Assembly (NCBI RefSeq): GCF_900114925.1
Contig: NZ_FOUR01000005.1
Span: forward strand, 186,001 to 250,000
Length of the DNA: 64,000 nt
Reading direction: 5' to 3'
Origin: Marinobacter pelagius
Lineage (GTDB): Bacteria; Pseudomonadota; Gammaproteobacteria; Pseudomonadales; Oleiphilaceae
Positions 25,560 to 35,703 of the stretch are shown here, in pieces. Numbering within the stretch: the stretch's first letter is position 1; the number at the start of each line of letters is the position of its first letter. A program made the translations under genes and the position numbers. The notes below the pieces were generated by a model. That model had not been told where the DNA came from. It was given only the letters and a program-made list of their open reading frames with translations, and did no database searches.

Positions 25560-26879
25560 ATGTCGTCCATGATACCCGTGAAGGAGTTCGCCGAGCGCCG
25601 CCGCAAGCTGATGGAGCGCATGGCGCCGGACAGTATCGCCATCCTGCCAGCGGCCCCGGAGCGGGTGCGTAACCGGGATGTACTCCACCCCTTCCGGCAG
25701 GACAGTGACTTCCAGTATCTGACCGGCTTTGGCGAGCCCGAGGCGGTGCTGGCCCTGATTCCCGGTCGCGAACATGGCGAGGCGGTGCTGTTCTGCAAGG
25801 AACGCCACCCGGAGAAAGAGCTTTGGGACGGTTTTCTGTGCGGTCCCGAAGGTGCTATCGAGCGGTATGGTCTGGACGATGCTTTCCCGATTTCCGATAT
25901 AGACGACATCCTGCCGGGCATGATCGAAGGTCGCAGCCGGGTCTATTACCCCCTGGGCAAGGACCAGAGCTTCGATCACCGGGTCATGGAGTGGGTCAAG
26001 ACCCTCCGCAGCAAGGTGCGCACCGGCGCCCATCCCCCCGGAGAGTTTGTCGCCCTGGAGCACCTGCTCCACGACCTGCGCCTGTACAAGAGCGCCAACG
26101 AGATCAAGGTGATGGCCAAGGCTGGCAAAATCAGCGCCGAGGCCCACCGCAACGCCATGAAACGGGCGCGCCAGGGTGGTTATGAATACAACCTGGAGGC
26201 CACGCTGATCCACACGTTCATGGAGCACGGTGCCCGGTCTACTGCTTATCCCTCCATCGTGGGCAGTGGCGCCAATGGCTGCATTCTGCATTACATCGAG
26301 AACAGTGCGCCCCTGAAGGAGGGCGACCTGGTGCTGATCGATGCCGGTTGTGAGCTGGAATGCTACGCCTCGGACATTACCCGGACCTTCCCGGTCAGCG
26401 GCAGGTTCAGCCCGGAGCAGCGAGCCCTGTACGAAGTGGTGCTGGCGGCCCAGTACGAGGCCATTGACGCCGTGCGGCCGGGTAATCACTGGAACCATGC
26501 CCATGAGGCAGCGCTCAGGGTGCTCACCCAGGGGCTGATCGATCTCGGCCTGTTGTCCGGGAATGTGGATGAGGCCATCAAGAAGGAAGCCTACAAGCCG
26601 TTTTTCATGCACCGCACCGGCCACTGGCTGGGTATGGATGTGCATGACGTGGGTGACTACCGGATCGGTGAAGCCTGGCGGGAGCTGGAGCCCGGCATGG
26701 TCCTGACCGTGGAGCCCGGCCTCTACATTGCCCCGGACAACACCAGTGTGGACGAGAAGTGGCGTGGTATCGGCATCCGCATCGAGGACGACGTGGTGGT
26801 AACCAAAGACGGCTGCCGCGTCCTGACCGATGAGGTGCCCAAGACCATTGCCGAGATTGAAGCGTTGATGGCGGACTGA
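25560..26879 (+). CDS. pepP: Xaa-Pro aminopeptidase
   Basis: PepP removes N-terminal residues preceding proline. The 439-residue protein has an N-terminal creatinase-like domain and a pita-bread metallopeptidase domain. Dimanganese ligands are visible in LIDAGCELECYASDITRTFP, MHRTGHWLGMDVHDVG and LTVEPGLY. The ATG at 25560 is preceded by GGGAG at 5-6 nt; ATG 25548 lacks a site. The gene is in the ygfB-pepP-ubiH-ubiI operon; ubiH starts 4 bp after its stop. Confidence 0.95.
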   Translation: MSSMIPVKEFAERRRKLMERMAPDSIAILPAAPERVRNRDVLHPFRQDSDFQYLTGFGEPEAVLALIPGREHGEAVLFCKERHPEKELWDGFLCGPEGAIERYGLDDAFPISDIDDILPGMIEGRSRVYYPLGKDQSFDHRVMEWVKTLRSKVRTGAHPPGEFVALEHLLHDLRLYKSANEIKVMAKAGKISAEAHRNAMKRARQGGYEYNLEATLIHTFMEHGARSTAYPSIVGSGANGCILHYIENSAPLKEGDLVLIDAGCELECYASDITRTFPVSGRFSPEQRALYEVVLAAQYEAIDAVRPGNHWNHAHEAALRVLTQGLIDLGLLSGNVDEAIKKEAYKPFFMHRTGHWLGMDVHDVGDYRIGEAWRELEPGMVLTVEPGLYIAPDNTSVDEKWRGIGIRIEDDVVVTKDGCRVLTDEVPKTIAEIEALMAD

Positions 26880-26883
26880 CACG

Positions 26884-28167
26884 GTGACCGCACCCGAGAC
26901 TGACCTGATTATTGCCGGTGGCGGCCTGGCCGGCGCCACCCTGGCCCTGGCGCTGGCCCGGACCGTGCCCGAGCTTCGGGTGACGGTGGTGGAGACCTTC
27001 CCGCTGTCTCCGGATGCCCTGCCGGAGGACTACCAGCCCAGTTATGACGCCCGTTCCACGGCGTTGTCCTGGGGTTCCAGGCTCATCTTCGAGGAGCTGG
27101 GGCTCTGGCCCGCGTTGTCGGAACACGCCACGCCCATTCGCCATATCCATGTTTCCGATCGCGGCCATTTCGGGGCGACTCGCCTGCATGCGGAAGATCA
27201 TCACCAGCAAGCTCTCGGCTATGTGGCCGACAATCGCTGGATGGGACTGTGCCTGATGCGGGCGTTGCTCGATACCGGTGTGCAGTGGCAGGCGCCCGCG
27301 GAGGTTATGGACATGACTCCGACACCGGACGGCGTAGAGGTGCTGATCCGTAAGGACGGCCAGGAGCAGCGAGTGTCCGGGCAATGCCTGGTGGTTGCCG
27401 ATGGCGGCCGTTCCGGGTTGCGGGAGCAGCTGGGTTTTGTCACCCGTACCGAAAATTACGGCCAGAATGCGTTGATTGCCAATGTCTCCACCAGTGACTC
27501 CCATCAGTTTACCGCCTACGAACGCTTTACCGGCGATGGTCCGATGGCGCTGTTGCCCCATGGCTCACCCCGCCGGCCGGAGAACCAGTCGGCTCTGGTG
27601 TGGACCCTGACCGATGAGGCCCTGGCGGAGGTGCTGGAGCTGTCGGACGAGCAGAAGTGCCGGCGTTTGCAGGAGCGGTTCGGCTGGCGGCTGGGCCGGT
27701 TCACCCGGATCGGCCAGTGCAGCCACTACCCGTTGAAACTGACCACCGTGGATGAGGCCGTGCGCCCGGGTGTGGCGTTGGTGGGCAATGCCGCCCATGC
27801 CCTGCACCCGGTGGCCGGCCAGGGCTTCAACCTGGCCCTGCGGGGGTTGATGACCCTGGTGGAACAGTTCCGGCGGGCGGTGGACGAGGGCCGTTCGATT
27901 GGTGAGCTGTCGGTGCTCGGTGAATACCAGCGGCGCCATCGCCGGGACTGGCAGCAGACGGTACAGTTCTCGGACTCTCTGATCCGGATCTTCGGGCAGT
28001 CGCTTCTGCCCGTGGCCACAGCGCGGGACGCCGGGCTGGTCGGGCTCGACCTGGTGCCCGGAGCCAAACGCTGGTTTGCCCGCAAGGCCATGGGCATCGG
28101 CAGCCGCAAACCGGTTGTTCCATCAGTGTCCACAACTGCCGGAGAGGATTCCCGCCATGATCAGTAA
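26884..28167 (+). CDS. ubiH: UbiH-type FAD monooxygenase (ubiquinone synthesis)
   Basis: A 427-residue aromatic hydroxylase with N-terminal FAD motif LIIAGGGLAGATLALAL and the second flavin motif GVALVGNAAHALHPVAGQGFNLALRG. UbiH hydroxylates the ubiquinone ring. The start is GTG at 26884. The gene lies between pepP and the second monooxygenase gene as in E. coli. Its last 11 bp overlap the start of the next gene. Assignment as UbiH rather than another UbiFHI member rests on order. Confidence 0.9.
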   Translation: MTAPETDLIIAGGGLAGATLALALARTVPELRVTVVETFPLSPDALPEDYQPSYDARSTALSWGSRLIFEELGLWPALSEHATPIRHIHVSDRGHFGATRLHAEDHHQQALGYVADNRWMGLCLMRALLDTGVQWQAPAEVMDMTPTPDGVEVLIRKDGQEQRVSGQCLVVADGGRSGLREQLGFVTRTENYGQNALIANVSTSDSHQFTAYERFTGDGPMALLPHGSPRRPENQSALVWTLTDEALAEVLELSDEQKCRRLQERFGWRLGRFTRIGQCSHYPLKLTTVDEAVRPGVALVGNAAHALHPVAGQGFNLALRGLMTLVEQFRRAVDEGRSIGELSVLGEYQRRHRRDWQQTVQFSDSLIRIFGQSLLPVATARDAGLVGLDLVPGAKRWFARKAMGIGSRKPVVPSVSTTAGEDSRHDQ

Positions 28168-29380
28168 TGCCGACACCCGCTCCTTCGATATTGTCGTCGT
28201 TGGTGGCGGCATGATTGGATCGGCCCTGGCGCTGGGATTGTCCCGCCAGGGCTGGCAGGTCGGACTGGTCGAAGGGGCCTCGCGGGACGCATTGCTCGAG
28301 GCCCGGGAGCCGGCCTCAATGGTCGAGGATTTCGAGCCCCGGGTCAGCGCCATCTCCATGGCCAGCCAGCGTCTACTGGAAGAGCTGGGTGCCTGGTCCG
28401 GGGTGACCGAAAGCCGCCACTGTGGCTATCGGGAAATGATCGTGTGGGATGGCGATGGCACTGGCCGGATTCATTTCGATGCCGCCGAACTGCATGCCCG
28501 GGCGCTGGGCACCATTGTCGAGAACCGCAACATCGTCCGGGCCTTGTTCCGGGAGCTGCTGGCCAGTGAGGTAACGCTGTTTGACGGGGTCCGCGTGCGA
28601 AGCTGGTCCCGGACGGAAGGCGTTGAACTGGAAGACGGGAGCCGGCTGGCGGCCCGGCTGATGATCGGGGCCGATGGCGCCAACTCGCGCCTGCGCCAGT
28701 GGGCAGGAATGCCGACGCGGGAGTGGGATTACGACCAGCAGGCCATCGTCTGCACGGTACGGACGGCCCAGAGCCACCGCTACACCGCCTGGCAGCGCTT
28801 CTCTCCCCGTGGCCCGCTGGCTTTCCTGCCGTTGCTGAATGAGAGTCTGGACGACCGGTTCTGCTCCATTGTTTGGTCCCAGGACACCCCCGAGGCCCGC
28901 CGGCTGATGGCGCTCGGTGATGATGACTTCCAGGGTGAACTGGAGCGTGCCATCGAAGGCGAGCTGGGCAGTGTGAGTGTGATTTCCCGCCGTTTTGCCT
29001 TCCCCCTGCGGCAGCGCCATGCCAAGGATTATGTGGCCGATGGCCTGGCCCTGGTGGGGGATGCGGCCCATACCATCCACCCCCTGGCTGGCCAGGGTGC
29101 CAACCTGGGCTACGGGGATGTGCGGGCCCTGCTTGATGAAATGAAACGGGCGAAGTCGCTTGACCTTGCTCCGGATGACGAACTGGTTCTGGCCCGCTAC
29201 CAGCGCCGCCGCAAAGGTGAGAACCTCACCATGATGGCAGCCATGGAGGGCTTCAAGCAGTTGTTCGCCCGGGACGAGTTGCCACTGCGCTGGCTTCGTA
29301 ACGCCGGTATGCGCTGGCTGGACCGGCTTGGGCCGGTCAAGAACCGTATAGCCGCGGAGGCCATGGGCCTCGTTGATTAA
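28157..29380 (+). CDS. ubiI: UbiI/VisC-type FAD monooxygenase (ubiquinone synthesis)
   Basis: The 407-residue paralogue of UbiH has FAD motif FDIVVVGGGMIGSALALGL, a DG motif LMIGADGANSRLRQWAG and GLALVGDAAHTIHPLAGQGANLGYGD. It probably carries out the C5 hydroxylation. The ATG at 28157 has AGAGGA 8 nt upstream and lies inside the end of ubiH. The open frame extends 27 codons further 5' but only inside ubiH. Confidence 0.9.
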   Translation: MISNADTRSFDIVVVGGGMIGSALALGLSRQGWQVGLVEGASRDALLEAREPASMVEDFEPRVSAISMASQRLLEELGAWSGVTESRHCGYREMIVWDGDGTGRIHFDAAELHARALGTIVENRNIVRALFRELLASEVTLFDGVRVRSWSRTEGVELEDGSRLAARLMIGADGANSRLRQWAGMPTREWDYDQQAIVCTVRTAQSHRYTAWQRFSPRGPLAFLPLLNESLDDRFCSIVWSQDTPEARRLMALGDDDFQGELERAIEGELGSVSVISRRFAFPLRQRHAKDYVADGLALVGDAAHTIHPLAGQGANLGYGDVRALLDEMKRAKSLDLAPDDELVLARYQRRRKGENLTMMAAMEGFKQLFARDELPLRWLRNAGMRWLDRLGPVKNRIAAEAMGLVD

Positions 29381-29412
29381 CCGCTAGAGCCACCAGAACA
29401 AGGGATTTTCCA

Positions 29413-30336
29413 ATGGCAGGAAGCAGTCTGCTCGCACTGATCGACGACATCGCCACCATCCTTGATGACGTCTCCCTCATGACCAAGACCGCCACCAAGA
29501 AAACCGCGGGTGTTCTCGGGGATGACCTGGCGCTCAATGCCCAGCAGGTTACCGGTGTGAAACCGGCCCGGGAATTGCCCGTGGTCTGGGCGGTGGCCAA
29601 AGGCTCCTTTATCAACAAGGCTATTCTGGTGCCGGCAGCAGTGGCTATCAGTTTCTTTGTGCCCTGGATGGTGACACCGTTGCTGATGCTCGGCGGTGGG
29701 TTCCTGTGTTTTGAGGGCTTCGAGAAGCTGGCCCACAAGTTTCTGCACGGCAAGGAGGACGAGGCCCACAAGCAGGAGCTGCACGAGGCCCTGAAGAATC
29801 CGGATGTCGACCTGAAGGTGGTGGAAAAGGATAAGATCAAGGGCGCGATACGCACCGATTTCATCCTGTCGGCGGAAATCATCGCCATCACCCTGGGTAC
29901 CGTCACCGGCCAGGGCATCGGTATGCAGTTCATGGTGCTGACAGTGGTGGCGATAATGGTCACGGTCGGGGTCTATGGGCTGGTGGCCGGTATCGTGAAG
30001 CTGGACGATGGCGGCCTGTACCTGAGCCAGAAGGACAGTGCCCTGGCTCAGCGCATGGGCGAAGGCATCCTCTGGCTCGCCCCCTACATGATGAAGACCC
30101 TGTCGATCCTGGGCACCATTGCCATGTTCCTGGTCGGCGGTGGCATTCTCACCCATGGCCTGCCACCGGTCTACGATGCCATCCACCACTTCGCCGAAGG
30201 CTTTGGCGGCATCGGCGCCACCCTGGTGTCCACCCTGGCCGATGGCCTGTTCGGGGTTCTGGCCGGTGGTATCCTGGTCGTGGTGCTGACGCCCCTGATC
30301 AACTGGTGGCAGAAACGCCACGGGGAAGCTGCGTAA
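29413..30336 (+). CDS. DUF808 (YedI-like) inner membrane protein
   Basis: The 307-residue protein begins MAGSSLLALIDDIATILDDV, the family signature, followed by AATKKTAGVLGDDLALN-like residues and five or more membrane helices. The function of DUF808/YedI is unknown. An AGGGA site precedes the ATG by 8 nt. It follows ubiI by 32 bp and is convergent with rsmE (7 bp between stops). Confidence 0.9.
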   Translation: MAGSSLLALIDDIATILDDVSLMTKTATKKTAGVLGDDLALNAQQVTGVKPARELPVVWAVAKGSFINKAILVPAAVAISFFVPWMVTPLLMLGGGFLCFEGFEKLAHKFLHGKEDEAHKQELHEALKNPDVDLKVVEKDKIKGAIRTDFILSAEIIAITLGTVTGQGIGMQFMVLTVVAIMVTVGVYGLVAGIVKLDDGGLYLSQKDSALAQRMGEGILWLAPYMMKTLSILGTIAMFLVGGGILTHGLPPVYDAIHHFAEGFGGIGATLVSTLADGLFGVLAGGILVVVLTPLINWWQKRHGEAA

Positions 30337-30343
30337 GGCTGGT

Positions 30344-31063
30344 TTAACGGCAGGCGTCAAAAAGCCGGCTGACCAGCACCGGTACGGCGGTTTCCACCCG
30401 CAGGATCCGGGGGCCGAGATGAACGCCCTGGCAACCGGCCTCCTCGAGCTTGCCCACCTCATATGGGGTTAAGCCTCCCTCGGGGCCGATACACAGCACG
30501 GCCGGTTCATCGAGGTGCACCGGGCACGGCGTGGGTGTGCCGGGATGGGCCACCAGTGCCCGCTTGCCGGCGAGGATGCCGGGCAGCTCGTCTTCCACGA
30601 AGGGTTTGAACAGTTTGCGGATGTGAATGGTCGGCATCACCGTATCTTTGGCCTGCTCGAGACCCAGGGCCAGGTTTTCCCGCAGGTTGTCCTCCGACAG
30701 CCAGGGGGTCTGCCAGAAACTCTTCTCCACCTTGTAACTGTTGATCAGCCAGATGTCCTTGATGCCGAGGGAGGCGCAGGTCTGCAGTACCCGGCGGAAC
30801 ATTTTGGGGCGGGGCATGGCCAGGATCAGGGTCAGGGGCAGCGCAGTCGGGGGCTGCTGATCCAGCGTCACCTGCAGCTCCGCTTCGGTATCCGTCAGCC
30901 GGATCACCTCTCCACTTCCCATCAGGCCATCAACGCGACCGACCGGAATGCGGTCACCGGCTGCGACCTTCAGTACGGAATGCAGGTGGGCCAGCCGGCG
31001 GCCGGTCAGCACCGCCCGGTCCGGCGTGACAAAATCCTCGTCAAACAGCAGTGCCAGGTTCAT
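30344..31063 (-). CDS. rsmE: 16S rRNA (uracil1498-N3)-methyltransferase
   Basis: RsmE methylates U1498 of 16S rRNA with SAM. The 239-residue protein has an N-terminal PUA-like part and a SPOUT-fold C-terminal part with IGPEGGLTPYEV and LGPRILRVETA, the knot that binds SAM. Its start overlaps the tatC stop by 4 bp, so it is the last gene of the long ubi-his-tat array. Confidence 0.95.
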   Translation of the reverse strand: MNLALLFDEDFVTPDRAVLTGRRLAHLHSVLKVAAGDRIPVGRVDGLMGSGEVIRLTDTEAELQVTLDQQPPTALPLTLILAMPRPKMFRRVLQTCASLGIKDIWLINSYKVEKSFWQTPWLSEDNLRENLALGLEQAKDTVMPTIHIRKLFKPFVEDELPGILAGKRALVAHPGTPTPCPVHLDEPAVLCIGPEGGLTPYEVGKLEEAGCQGVHLGPRILRVETAVPVLVSRLFDACR

Positions 31064-31845
31064 TCGCCGGGGAAATCTTCCGAATCCTCGCTGGCCACCT
31101 CACGGCGGGCCAGGCGCCCGAACAGGATGCCGAACTCGAACAGGATCCACATGGGTACTGCCAGCAGAGTCTGGGAGATGATGTCCGGGGGGGTCAACAG
31201 CATGCCGATGATGAAACAGCCAACCACCACATAGGGACGCTTGGCGGCCAGATCGTCCGGGGTGGTGGCGCCGGTCAGGATCAGCAGCACAGTGGCGATC
31301 GGGATCTCGAAGGCCACCCCGAAGGCAAAGAACATCTTGAGCACGAAATTCAGGTAGCTGTTGATGTCCGGCAGTTCCACGATCCCTTCCGGGCCGATGG
31401 CGGTAAAGAACCCGAACACCAGTGGAAACACCACGTAATAGGCAAAGGCCGCGCCGGCATAGAACAGGATCACCGAGGTGAACAGCAACGGAAACGCCAG
31501 GCGCTTCTCGTGGGCATATAGCCCCGGAGCGATGAAGCTCCACAGCTGGTAGAGGATCACCGGAATTGCGGCAAAGACCGAGAGCACCAGTGCCAGCTTC
31601 AGGGGTGCGAAGAAGGGCGAGGTGACGTCGGTGGCGATCATGCTCTGCCCAACGGGCAGCAACTCCCTGATCGGCTGGCTCAGCCAGAGATACAGTTCGT
31701 TGGCGAAGGGATAGATCGCGGCGAAACAGATCACCACGGCCAGTACCATTTTCAACAGTCGGTTACGCAGCTCGAGTAAGTGCTCGATCAGCGGCATTTC
31801 CTGTTGTTCGGGGTGGATCTGGTTGCCGTCTGGCTGTTGGGTCAT
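31060..31845 (-). CDS. tatC: Twin-arginine translocase subunit TatC
   Basis: TatC is the six-helix receptor for twin-arginine signal peptides. The 261-residue protein starts with the conserved cytosolic MPLIEHLLELRNRLLK and shows FGVAFEIPIATVLL. It overlaps tatB and rsmE by 4 bp each. At least one likely client is encoded in this window: the sulfite dehydrogenase at 55.8-57.1 kb. Confidence 0.97.
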   Translation of the reverse strand: MTQQPDGNQIHPEQQEMPLIEHLLELRNRLLKMVLAVVICFAAIYPFANELYLWLSQPIRELLPVGQSMIATDVTSPFFAPLKLALVLSVFAAIPVILYQLWSFIAPGLYAHEKRLAFPLLFTSVILFYAGAAFAYYVVFPLVFGFFTAIGPEGIVELPDINSYLNFVLKMFFAFGVAFEIPIATVLLILTGATTPDDLAAKRPYVVVGCFIIGMLLTPPDIISQTLLAVPMWILFEFGILFGRLARREVASEDSEDFPGE

Positions 31846-32297
31846 GAACGGTTATCCGACGGGCCTGATTGGGTCTCGCGTTCACCGGAGGATTCGCTGG
31901 TCGGTTCCGGTGCCTTGTTGTTCTGGCTGTTTGCGCCGGAGGAGTCCGTTCCCTCACTTTCGCCGGCCATGCGGCGGGTTGCCGGCGCCGGCCTGGGGTT
32001 TCGGGCCTCTTCGTCGGACAGGATCATGTGCTCGTACTTCTTGGCCTCATCAAGGGCCCCCCGCACGGTTTTCTGCACATCATCCAGGCCGACATCGCCC
32101 GCTTTACGAAGCTCCTCGCGCAGTTCCTCGGCTTTCAGTTGCCGGTCAAGCTCGGAGCTGAACTGGCCGACCATGCGGCGCGCAGTGCCCACCCAGCGCC
32201 CGGCAGCCCGCGCGGCTGTAGGGAGCCGTTCGGGGCCAAGCACCAAAAGCGCAATAACGCCGCAGATCAGCAGCTCAAGGAAGCCGATATCGAACAT
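31842..32297 (-). CDS. tatB: Twin-arginine translocase subunit TatB
   Basis: The 151-residue protein has the TatB start MFDIGFLELLICGVIALLVLGPERLP (short membrane helix, then hinge), an amphipathic helix and a polar variable tail rich in Glu, Ser and Gly. TatB works with TatC in substrate recognition. It lies 11 bp after tatA and overlaps tatC by 4 bp. Confidence 0.96.
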   Translation of the reverse strand: MFDIGFLELLICGVIALLVLGPERLPTAARAAGRWVGTARRMVGQFSSELDRQLKAEELREELRKAGDVGLDDVQKTVRGALDEAKKYEHMILSDEEARNPRPAPATRRMAGESEGTDSSGANSQNNKAPEPTSESSGERETQSGPSDNRS

Positions 32298-32308
32298 TCA
32301 GCCAGGTC

Positions 32309-32545
32309 TCAGCTGTGGGTTTTTTCCCGGGGCTTGTCTTCCGCTTCAGCCTGCTGGGGCTCGTCCTTGGATTTTTCTTCCAGGGAATCCTTTTCGTCCT
32401 TCGCGGTATCATCGTCATTCATGGACTTCTTGAAGCCGCGAATAGCGCCACCGAGGTCGCTGCCGATGTTCCGCAGTTTCTTGGTTCCGAACAACAGGAT
32501 AACAATGCCAAGTACGATCAGGAGTTGCCAGATACTGATACCCAT
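32309..32545 (-). CDS. tatA: Twin-arginine translocase subunit TatA
   Basis: A 78-residue pore-forming subunit: membrane helix [20 protein letters not shown], then [18 protein letters not shown], the family's amphipathic helix, and a highly charged tail. It is first of tatABC. A 91-bp gap separates it from hisE and could hold a promoter, but no clear one is seen. Confidence 0.97.
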   Translation of the reverse strand: MGISIWQLLIVLGIVILLFGTKKLRNIGSDLGGAIRGFKKSMNDDDTAKDEKDSLEEKSKDEPQQAEAEDKPREKTHS

Positions 32546-32612
32546 GCGGGGTTCCTCATTCTCATTGTTTCAGTTCAGGGACATTGTACGTTAACGGAGC
32601 CGTCATGCAGAA

Positions 32613-32627
32613 ACCCCCGAAAGGGGT
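32613..32627 (-). terminator. Short hairpin 3' of hisE
   Basis: A 5-bp stem (ACCCC/GGGGT) with 5-nt loop, 10 bp past the hisE stop codon on the minus strand side and followed by TTTC. It is probably a weak attenuator between his and tat genes. Confidence 0.3.
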
Positions 32628-32636
32628 AATATCTGC

Positions 32637-32966
32637 CTACTTGCTCCGGGATGCCTTTTCTTCCAGTCCTGACAGGTCAAAACGCCGTGCCAGCTCGTTC
32701 AGGACGTCGTCCGGTCCGAGTCCCAGCCGGGACAGCATGACCATGCTGTGAAACCACAGATCAGCGGTCTCGTAGACCACATCCGAGGTTTCGCCGCTGT
32801 GCTCGGCATCCTTGGCAGCCAGCAGTGTTTCGGTACATTCCTCACCGACCTTTTCCAGGATCTTGTTCAGCCCCTTGGCATGCAGGCTGGCGACATAGGA
32901 TGACTCCGGGTCTGCATTCTTGCGGGCTTCCAGTACCTGGGCCAGGCGTTCCAGTACATCACTCAC
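32637..32966 (-). CDS. hisE: Phosphoribosyl-ATP pyrophosphatase
   Basis: HisE removes pyrophosphate from phosphoribosyl-ATP, step two of histidine synthesis. The 109-residue all-helical protein has [20 protein letters not shown] and [18 protein letters not shown], the Mg-binding motifs. I chose GTG at 32966 because AAGGAG lies 6 nt upstream and [16 protein letters not shown] matches the Pseudomonas start; the ATG at 32990 would overlap hisI by 14 bp with no ribosome site. Confidence 0.94.
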   Translation of the reverse strand: MSDVLERLAQVLEARKNADPESSYVASLHAKGLNKILEKVGEECTETLLAAKDAEHSGETSDVVYETADLWFHSMVMLSRLGLGPDDVLNELARRFDLSGLEEKASRSK

Positions 32967-32976
32967 GGGCTGCTCC

Positions 32977-33393
32977 TTAGTTGTTGCCATAGATTGCGTC
33001 CGGATCCTTGATGACCGGATCCACCGCAACCCACGCTCCGTCCTTCAGGGTACGGTAAAAACAGCTGCGTCGGCCAGTATGGCACGCAATGCCGCCTTTC
33101 TGCTCGACTTTCAGCAGAATCACATCCTCGTCGCAGTCCAGTCGGATGTCCTTCACCACCTGTTGGTGGCCGGATGTCTCGCCCTTGCGCCAGAGCTTGC
33201 CCCGTGAACGGGACCAGTACACCGCATGGCCTTCTTCCGCAGTCAGCCGTAGGGATTCCCGGTTCATCCAGGCCATCATCAGGATCTCGCCGGTTTCGGC
33301 ATCCTGGGCAATGGCCGGGACCAGGCCGTCCTCGGTCCAGCGAATGGCATTCAACCAGTCAGGGCTGTCGACAGTAGCGGAGCTTTCTTGCAT
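32977..33393 (-). CDS. hisI: Phosphoribosyl-AMP cyclohydrolase
   Basis: HisI opens the adenine ring of phosphoribosyl-AMP in histidine synthesis. The 138-residue protein has [31 protein letters not shown] and the zinc-binding [11 protein letters not shown]. hisI and hisE are separate genes, as in pseudomonads, and sit between ubiB and tatA. Confidence 0.95.
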   Translation of the reverse strand: MQESSATVDSPDWLNAIRWTEDGLVPAIAQDAETGEILMMAWMNRESLRLTAEEGHAVYWSRSRGKLWRKGETSGHQQVVKDIRLDCDEDVILLKVEQKGGIACHTGRRSCFYRTLKDGAWVAVDPVIKDPDAIYGNN

Positions 33394-33421
33394 TTATGTG
33401 AATCCCGGTTTGTCTTGTGGT

Positions 33422-35065
33422 TTAACGGCCGCCGCGCAGCACCAGCCCGCCGGCGATGGCCAGCAGGGCCCAGCTCCATGCCGGCGTGTTTTCGACCCAG
33501 GCCCGGGCCTCGGGCTGGGTTCCGATCACCGCCGCAGCCACCAGTACCACGGCCATACCGGCCCGGCGCCAGCGACGTTCGGTGCGGGCCTGCTGCTGTC
33601 GCAACAGCTCCAGTGTATCGCGGTTTTGCTGTTCGGTGGGCCCGGCATGCCGCATCTGCAGCAAGGCGTCGTGGATCAGTTGCGGCATCTCCGGTGACTG
33701 TTCCAGCCAGGAGGGCAGGTGAGACTGCAGCGACTTAAGCAACCCGGAGGGGCCGATGCGCTTGCGCATCCAGTCCTCGAGGAACGGCTGGGCGGTGCTC
33801 CAGAGATCCAGTTCCGGATACAGCTGCCGCCCCAGACCCTCGACATTGAGCAGGGTTTTCTGCAGCAGTACCAGTTGGGGCTGGACCTCCATATTGAAGC
33901 GCCGGGCGGTCTGGAACAGCCTCAGCAGGAAGTGACCGAAGGAGATGTCCTTCAGGGGGCGTTCGAATATCGGCTCGCACACGGTACGGATGGCGGCCTC
34001 GAACTCATTGACCCGGGTGTCCGGTGGTACCCAGCCGGACTGGATGTGCAGTTGCGCGACCTGGCGGTAATCCCGGCGGAAAAACGCCAGCAGGTTGCGG
34101 GCCAGGTAGCTCTGGTCATCCGGTGCCAGGGTGCCGACAATGCCGAAATCGATGGCGATATAGCGCGGGTCGGACGGGTTGGATACGTCGACGAAGATAT
34201 TGCCCGGGTGCATGTCGGCATGGAAGAAACTGTCCCGGAACACCTGGGTGAAGAAGATTTCCACGCCCTTTTCGGCCAGTACCTTCATGTTGACGCCGGC
34301 TGCCTCCAGTGCGGGCACGTCGGCAATGGGAATGCCGTGGATGCGTTCCATCACCAGTACCGACTTGCGGGTGTAGTCCCAGTCGATAAAGGGGATGTAG
34401 ATCAACGACGAGTTCTCGAAGTTGCGGCGCAGCTGGCTGGCGTTGGCGGCCTCGCGCTGCAGGTCCAGTTCGTCATGGATGGTGGAATCGTAATCGGCGA
34501 CCACGTCCACCGGATGCAGGCGCTTGCCCTCGGACCAATACTTCTCCAGCAGGCCGGCCATTAGGTACATGAGGGCCAGGTCCTGGTGGATCACCTTTTC
34601 GATACCCGGCCTCAGCACCTTGACCACCACACGCTGGCCGTTAGGAAGGGTGGCGGCATGGACCTGGGCCACCGAGGCGGACGCCATGGGATCGGGGGAG
34701 AACTCCGCAAACAGTTCGGAGACCGGCTTGCCCAGGGAGGTTTCGATGATGTTTCGGGCGGTATCGCTGGGGAACGGCGGCACCCGGTCCTGTAGCTGCT
34801 TGAGGGACTCGGCCATGTCGTCAGGCAGCAGATCACGTCGGGTGGACAGGATCTGGCCGAATTTCACGAACACCGGCCCCAGCTCTTCCAGGGCAAGACG
34901 CAACCGGTCGCCCCGGCCCAGTTTGGGTTGCGGGAACAGGTGCCAGGGTGCCAGCAGGAAAAACACCTTCAGGGGCGTCGGCAGTTCGGCGATCGGCAGA
35001 AACGTGTCCAGGCGGTAACGGCAGAATACCCAGGCAATTCGGAACAGGCGTCTCAGGCGGGTCAC
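33422..35065 (-). CDS. ubiB: UbiB atypical kinase (ubiquinone synthesis)
   Basis: A 547-residue UbiB/ADCK-type protein needed for ubiquinone synthesis, probably as an ATPase that acts on lipid precursors. The KxGQ motif ([11 protein letters not shown]) is near residue 66, an Ala-rich loop [13 protein letters not shown] follows, and [11 protein letters not shown] and IDFGIVG give the catalytic and metal residues. Two C-terminal helices anchor it in the membrane. The start is GTG, overlapping the ubiJ stop by 4 bp. Confidence 0.95.
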   Translation of the reverse strand: MTRLRRLFRIAWVFCRYRLDTFLPIAELPTPLKVFFLLAPWHLFPQPKLGRGDRLRLALEELGPVFVKFGQILSTRRDLLPDDMAESLKQLQDRVPPFPSDTARNIIETSLGKPVSELFAEFSPDPMASASVAQVHAATLPNGQRVVVKVLRPGIEKVIHQDLALMYLMAGLLEKYWSEGKRLHPVDVVADYDSTIHDELDLQREAANASQLRRNFENSSLIYIPFIDWDYTRKSVLVMERIHGIPIADVPALEAAGVNMKVLAEKGVEIFFTQVFRDSFFHADMHPGNIFVDVSNPSDPRYIAIDFGIVGTLAPDDQSYLARNLLAFFRRDYRQVAQLHIQSGWVPPDTRVNEFEAAIRTVCEPIFERPLKDISFGHFLLRLFQTARRFNMEVQPQLVLLQKTLLNVEGLGRQLYPELDLWSTAQPFLEDWMRKRIGPSGLLKSLQSHLPSWLEQSPEMPQLIHDALLQMRHAGPTEQQNRDTLELLRQQQARTERRWRRAGMAVVLVAAAVIGTQPEARAWVENTPAWSWALLAIAGGLVLRGGR

Positions 35066-35703
35066 GGGTTCTCCGGTTCGTCAGTGATTTCGCGGTCTTC
35101 CAGCAGCCGGAGCCGGGCTTCCAGGCGCTCGGTGCGCAGACTCAGCTCATCGATATCCCCGAAGGTGGCTCCCAGTTCCCGGCGCCCGGGTAGCGTGCGA
35201 CTCTCCTCGTGGAGGTATTCCTCGATGTTCGCGTTCATGGAACGGACCGCGTCCCGGCTCCATTTCACCGCATGGCGCAGGCGTTTGCCAAGGAAGTGTG
35301 CCGGAACGTCACCGATGTGCCGGGCCATCGCGGCTTCCCAGTCGGGTTCGAGCTGGTTCAGGGCCCGCTGGAGCTGGTGGGCGAGGCCGGTATCGCCATC
35401 CACAGCCAGTCGTCCGTCCGCAAATACCCGGTCATCACCCACGGCCAGGGCGGCAAAGGCCAGCGGCCGGCCACTGATCCGCAGCGCCGGTTCCATTGGG
35501 GGCTGGCTGCTGACCTGGACCCGATCCCCGGTCTGGTCGAGGGTATAGGTCAGTGGTACCGGGGCGGTAATATCCAGCTGCACCGGGCCCGTCAGTGCTT
35601 TCACCAGGAACTGGCGGCCGGCCGGGTCCAGCTCGAGTGCCCGGTTCAGGGCATTCTCGATGATGGCGCTGGCGGCAGCCTGCAGGGTCGGGCCCGGGAA
35701 CAT
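35062..35703 (-). CDS. ubiJ: UbiJ SCP2-domain protein (ubiquinone synthesis)
   Basis: The 213-residue protein has an SCP2-like lipid-binding domain in the first 120 residues (including [21 protein letters not shown]) and a C-terminal coiled coil ([17 protein letters not shown]). UbiJ is an accessory factor of the Ubi complex in the cytoplasm. It overlaps ubiE by 1 bp and ubiB by 4 bp, the canonical ubiE-ubiJ-ubiB order. Confidence 0.92.
   Translation of the reverse strand: MFPGPTLQAAASAIIENALNRALELDPAGRQFLVKALTGPVQLDITAPVPLTYTLDQTGDRVQVSSQPPMEPALRISGRPLAFAALAVGDDRVFADGRLAVDGDTGLAHQLQRALNQLEPDWEAAMARHIGDVPAHFLGKRLRHAVKWSRDAVRSMNANIEEYLHEESRTLPGRRELGATFGDIDELSLRTERLEARLRLLEDREITDEPENP

Noticed and set aside
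25230..26939. 569-codon minus-strand frame opposite pepP
   Set aside because: It mirrors pepP and ygfB; no family motifs and no ribosome site.
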